From Phoronis ovalis (taxonomy: Eukaryota > Phoronida > Phoronidae): DNA of 18,573 nt. The stretch lies in assembly GCA_028565635.1 (NCBI GenBank), contig JAOXYB010017774.1, positions 1-18,573 of the forward strand, in the 5' to 3' direction. Within the stretch, counting starts at the first letter, position 1. Each line of letters begins with the position of its first letter. The notes below the pieces were generated by a model, which had not been told where the DNA came from, searched no databases, and was given only the letters and a program-made list of their open reading frames with translations. The position numbers and the translations under genes were made by a program. Shown here piece by piece: positions 15,911 to 18,573 of this stretch.

Positions 15911-17511
15911 AAGCCTTCCACAGTAGCAAGTCATTCTCAAGGTATTAATACTAGTTATTAAAAAAACACGTCATGTTATGTCCGATTGCGTATATATATT
16001 AATTAAGTCTTTTTTCAAACCACATATTAAAAGTTCCTAGACAATATGAACAGTTTTTGTTATCTTTCTTGTCTGTAGAGTTACCTTCGTGCATTTTATT
16101 AATGACTTGCTTTGTTACTCTAATTGTGTGCAACTCTGTAAATGCATAACGAAAATTAATTTCTACAAATGTTTACCTTGCTAATTTATAAATGTTCACT
16201 ACTGCGTTCCGAATTTACGTATATATTTTTCGTTCAGACAGTCTTCAAGGAATTCAGCAGGTGATAATATTTACGAAAACTTTGTAAGCTTTAATTTGCT
16301 TACCTTTTTTTAGCAACACTTGTATTAGAGGGATTTATTAAAATTAATTAAATATCATATTCGGCTATTTGACTAATTTTATGGCATCATAATTTTATTT
16401 GGAGAGCATTATAGCGTATTTCAAGCGACTGACTCAAATTTACGGTTTCCCGTAAGATAACATTTTACGCACAAAAAGGCTAGAATGATACAGGTTATAT
16501 AGTTCTTTCACTTTGGCCAAATGTCGACATAGTTTTAGATTCTAGGCAGTTGCAGTTGTGACATTGATGTACCTCTGAAACACAACATGCCGGGACTTCT
16601 ATATGGCTAGGCATGAGCCGGGCATGAATTCAATTTCAAGTTGATTTTCTGTTATTTTAAATTGTAAAAAAAATATTTAAGGAAGTACATTATGCGTCAT
16701 CATAACCCGAAGCAAAAATTATACGAAACATATAGCGACACGATTCTATGCTGTTTATTAAAAACTTGACTTGAAAGTGGCACTGTTTCTGGAAAACATT
16801 TTGACTTTTTCTCTTGGTTTTACTAATAACACTACATAAGTTCAAAATATTTGTTTTTTTCTTTTTGTTGGTTTAGCCTGGTGAGAGTAATTCTCAAATT
16901 TACGACACACTAACTGGTTTATGGTACTGATTGAAAACTACTTTCTAGAGACCGTGCAATGACAAACGAATCGATTAACTGAAACTCACTCTGTGAAATA
17001 ATCGCACCAGTTCTTCGTAAAAAATATACATCTAGAAATCGTGGTTTATTTCATTTTGGGCAAAATTAAATTTATTTTCTGATAAAAAGTAACTGCACGG
17101 AGAAAACTGGACATTTCATGGAACATCAACAAATGCTCGTTAATACATTACTGACTGGCAATCCTTGACCTTGAAGCGCATCAGTTTTTAATGCATGTAC
17201 TGTTAAATAACATAACCTCGTGCAATATTGTATTTATGTTATATTTTCAAATTTTAATTTAAATATTTTTGAGACATTTTGCATACTTGTTACGCAGTAC
17301 CACACGGCATGTTTTTATCTTGAACTGTAGAAAAAACTACTTCTCTCTCACAGTTTGAGATTGACTATGCCACAAGAGCAACTGATCTTCAAGTTAATTG
17401 TTAGAATTGTAATGTCACTGTTGTAAATTTACTAAATTGTGCTAGAATCATTTCATTAAGGAAACATATTCGTGGTCAATTCAAATTCTTTGTTATTTTT
17501 TCAGGTTCCTT
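15911..17511. other. Intergenic, no gene seen
   Basis: 1.6 kb of A+T-rich sequence. The end near 17511 would be the 3' flank of the decayed FReP copy. No coding block or structured repeat recognised on either strand. Confidence 0.5.
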
Positions 17512-17786
17512 TTATAGCATAAATTCAGTAGGGCGTATTTTCATTTATGTGTGTTTTAATGAATATTTACCGAGATCAAAAGCAAGCTAGTGAATGCCGT
17601 CCCACGAGCCCCTGCTGGTATCAGAAGATAATTCTTTGTTGTAGTATATACCGTTCAGGTTGGAGCCGAAGCAGTGTCTATACCACCATCTACCACTAAA
17701 GTCAGAAGCACAGCTACCACTATTCTCGTCGTTGTCCAGGTCTATTGTGCTAAATTGTCGTCTGTGGTGGCTACTCAGCGATTAAC
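17512..17786 (-). pseudogene. Last exon of a second FReP gene, broken by three stops
   Basis: The minus strand, after acceptor TTGTAG (17788-17787), is homologous to FReP exon 7 end to end: RRQFSTIDLDNDENS, GSCASDFSGRWWYRHC, NLNGIYYNKE, then MKIRPTEF. The phase is the same (1). Three stops lie in frame: TAA at 17784-17782 (second codon), TAG at 17589-17587 (a Trp position in this domain family) and TAA at 17547-17545 (just before the MKIRP block, normally Glu). There are no frameshifts across about 90 codons. Calcium-site DLDND and both cysteines are kept. The preceding exon of this copy would lie beyond the window if its intron is as long as that of the intact gene. Confidence 0.85.
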
Positions 17787-18573
17787 CTACAACAGTTAGT
17801 TGCGCACATAAAACTATAACAAAGCATATGTCTATGTCAGTGTTTTTTACAAGATCAGGTTGGCGTGACTTCAAATCGCGGCTTTTATTTCTTCATTTTT
17901 TTACATATATACAATTTAACAGGACTCGAATTTGTTCAGTTCTTGCCGTTCTGATGTGGCAATGCTTATGCACTAGTTCCTTTTTATATTAATATTGCCG
18001 CACGCATATATAAACTTGTGCAGGATTAGAAGGCTTAATAATTTAAGAAACTATTTTGTCCTCCGGTTTCGTCCAAATATATTAATATTTCGTGATCTGG
18101 TATCTGGCTGATAATTATAAATGGTTGTCTGATCGGTATTCATATTTTAAAATAACTTAAAATTAAATTTAAATGTGCAATACCCACATTTTAACTAAAG
18201 CGCACGGAGCTTTAGCAATCTAACAATAGACAAAAACCCAGCTTATCTGGGCATCTATTTCGATCTTCTTAATGTTAAGTTTTGTGTACCTCGATAACAG
18301 TAAATGCTAGCAAATCATGTTGCAAGTGTTCTGCAGCAGATATCTTATATACAGTAATTGGTTATATATTCAATCCTATTTCACGGTCCTATTTCGCTGA
18401 TCAGTATTTATTATAAATATGTTCCTTTTATATAAATTACCTTAACAAAAATCTTATATGTTTCTTTAAAACATGAATGTTTTAAATTTTAAACATAATG
18501 GCGATATAAGCTATCTAATAATCACAAGGTTAATGAACTATTAAAGAATAATTATTTCTATATTTTTCAATAA
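17787..18573. other. Probable intron 6 equivalent of the second FReP copy
   Basis: 787 bases upstream of the pseudoexon with no recognisable exon on the minus strand. A+T-rich to the window end. Confidence 0.4.

Overview
The window looks like animal nuclear DNA: clearly A+T-rich, genes split by GT-AG introns, long intergenic stretches and decayed retroelement sequence. Gene content (a secreted coiled-coil plus fibrinogen-domain lectin in a tandem family, immunoglobulin-domain fragments, a Penelope-type reverse-transcriptase scrap) fits a lophotrochozoan, most probably a bivalve mollusc. That placement is inference; no species marker is present.

The one complete gene is a fibrinogen-related protein (FReP) on the minus strand, 11968 down to 3723. 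I assembled seven exons (11401-11968, 11084-11185, 10439-10501, 8913-9034, 8565-8661, 7692-7856, 3723-3973). All six introns are GT-AG, all phases agree, and the joined CDS is 1368 nt (455 aa): signal peptide, coiled coil with a 39-residue internal repeat, CxC segment, Thr-rich linker, and a full fibrinogen domain. A TATA box lies about 50 bp upstream of the ATG; AATAAA signals lie about 290 bp past the stop.

This gene is one unit of a tandem family. A decayed last exon of a sister copy lies at 17512-17786 on the same strand, with splice acceptor kept and three in-frame stops. A decayed piece of exon 1 of another copy lies at about 2205-2450. Inside the gene, the end of exon 5 and linker exon 3 each have a degenerate duplicate in a neighbouring intron.

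Between the two FReP loci (about 14.1-15.9 kb) lies an uncatalogued cluster of broken immunoglobulin exons. A minus-strand exon carries one and a half Ig domains with frameshifts (about 14890-15404). A second minus-strand phase-1 Ig exon (14612-14783) is cut after the core Trp. Directly beside it, in opposite orientation, lies a copy that overlaps the cut and continues to the end of the domain (14389-14570). The result is a foldback whose arms encode the same Ig segment on opposite strands. A plus-strand terminal exon with four Y-x-x-hydrophobic motifs follows at 15726-15910.

The left end (1-900) holds a minus-strand reverse-transcriptase remnant and an unidentified basic plus-strand ORF. Intron 6 (3.7 kb) contains a CCAAT/TATA promoter-like block on the plus strand, antisense to the FReP, followed by a two-copy tandem repeat. 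The remaining stretches show no gene that I can support.
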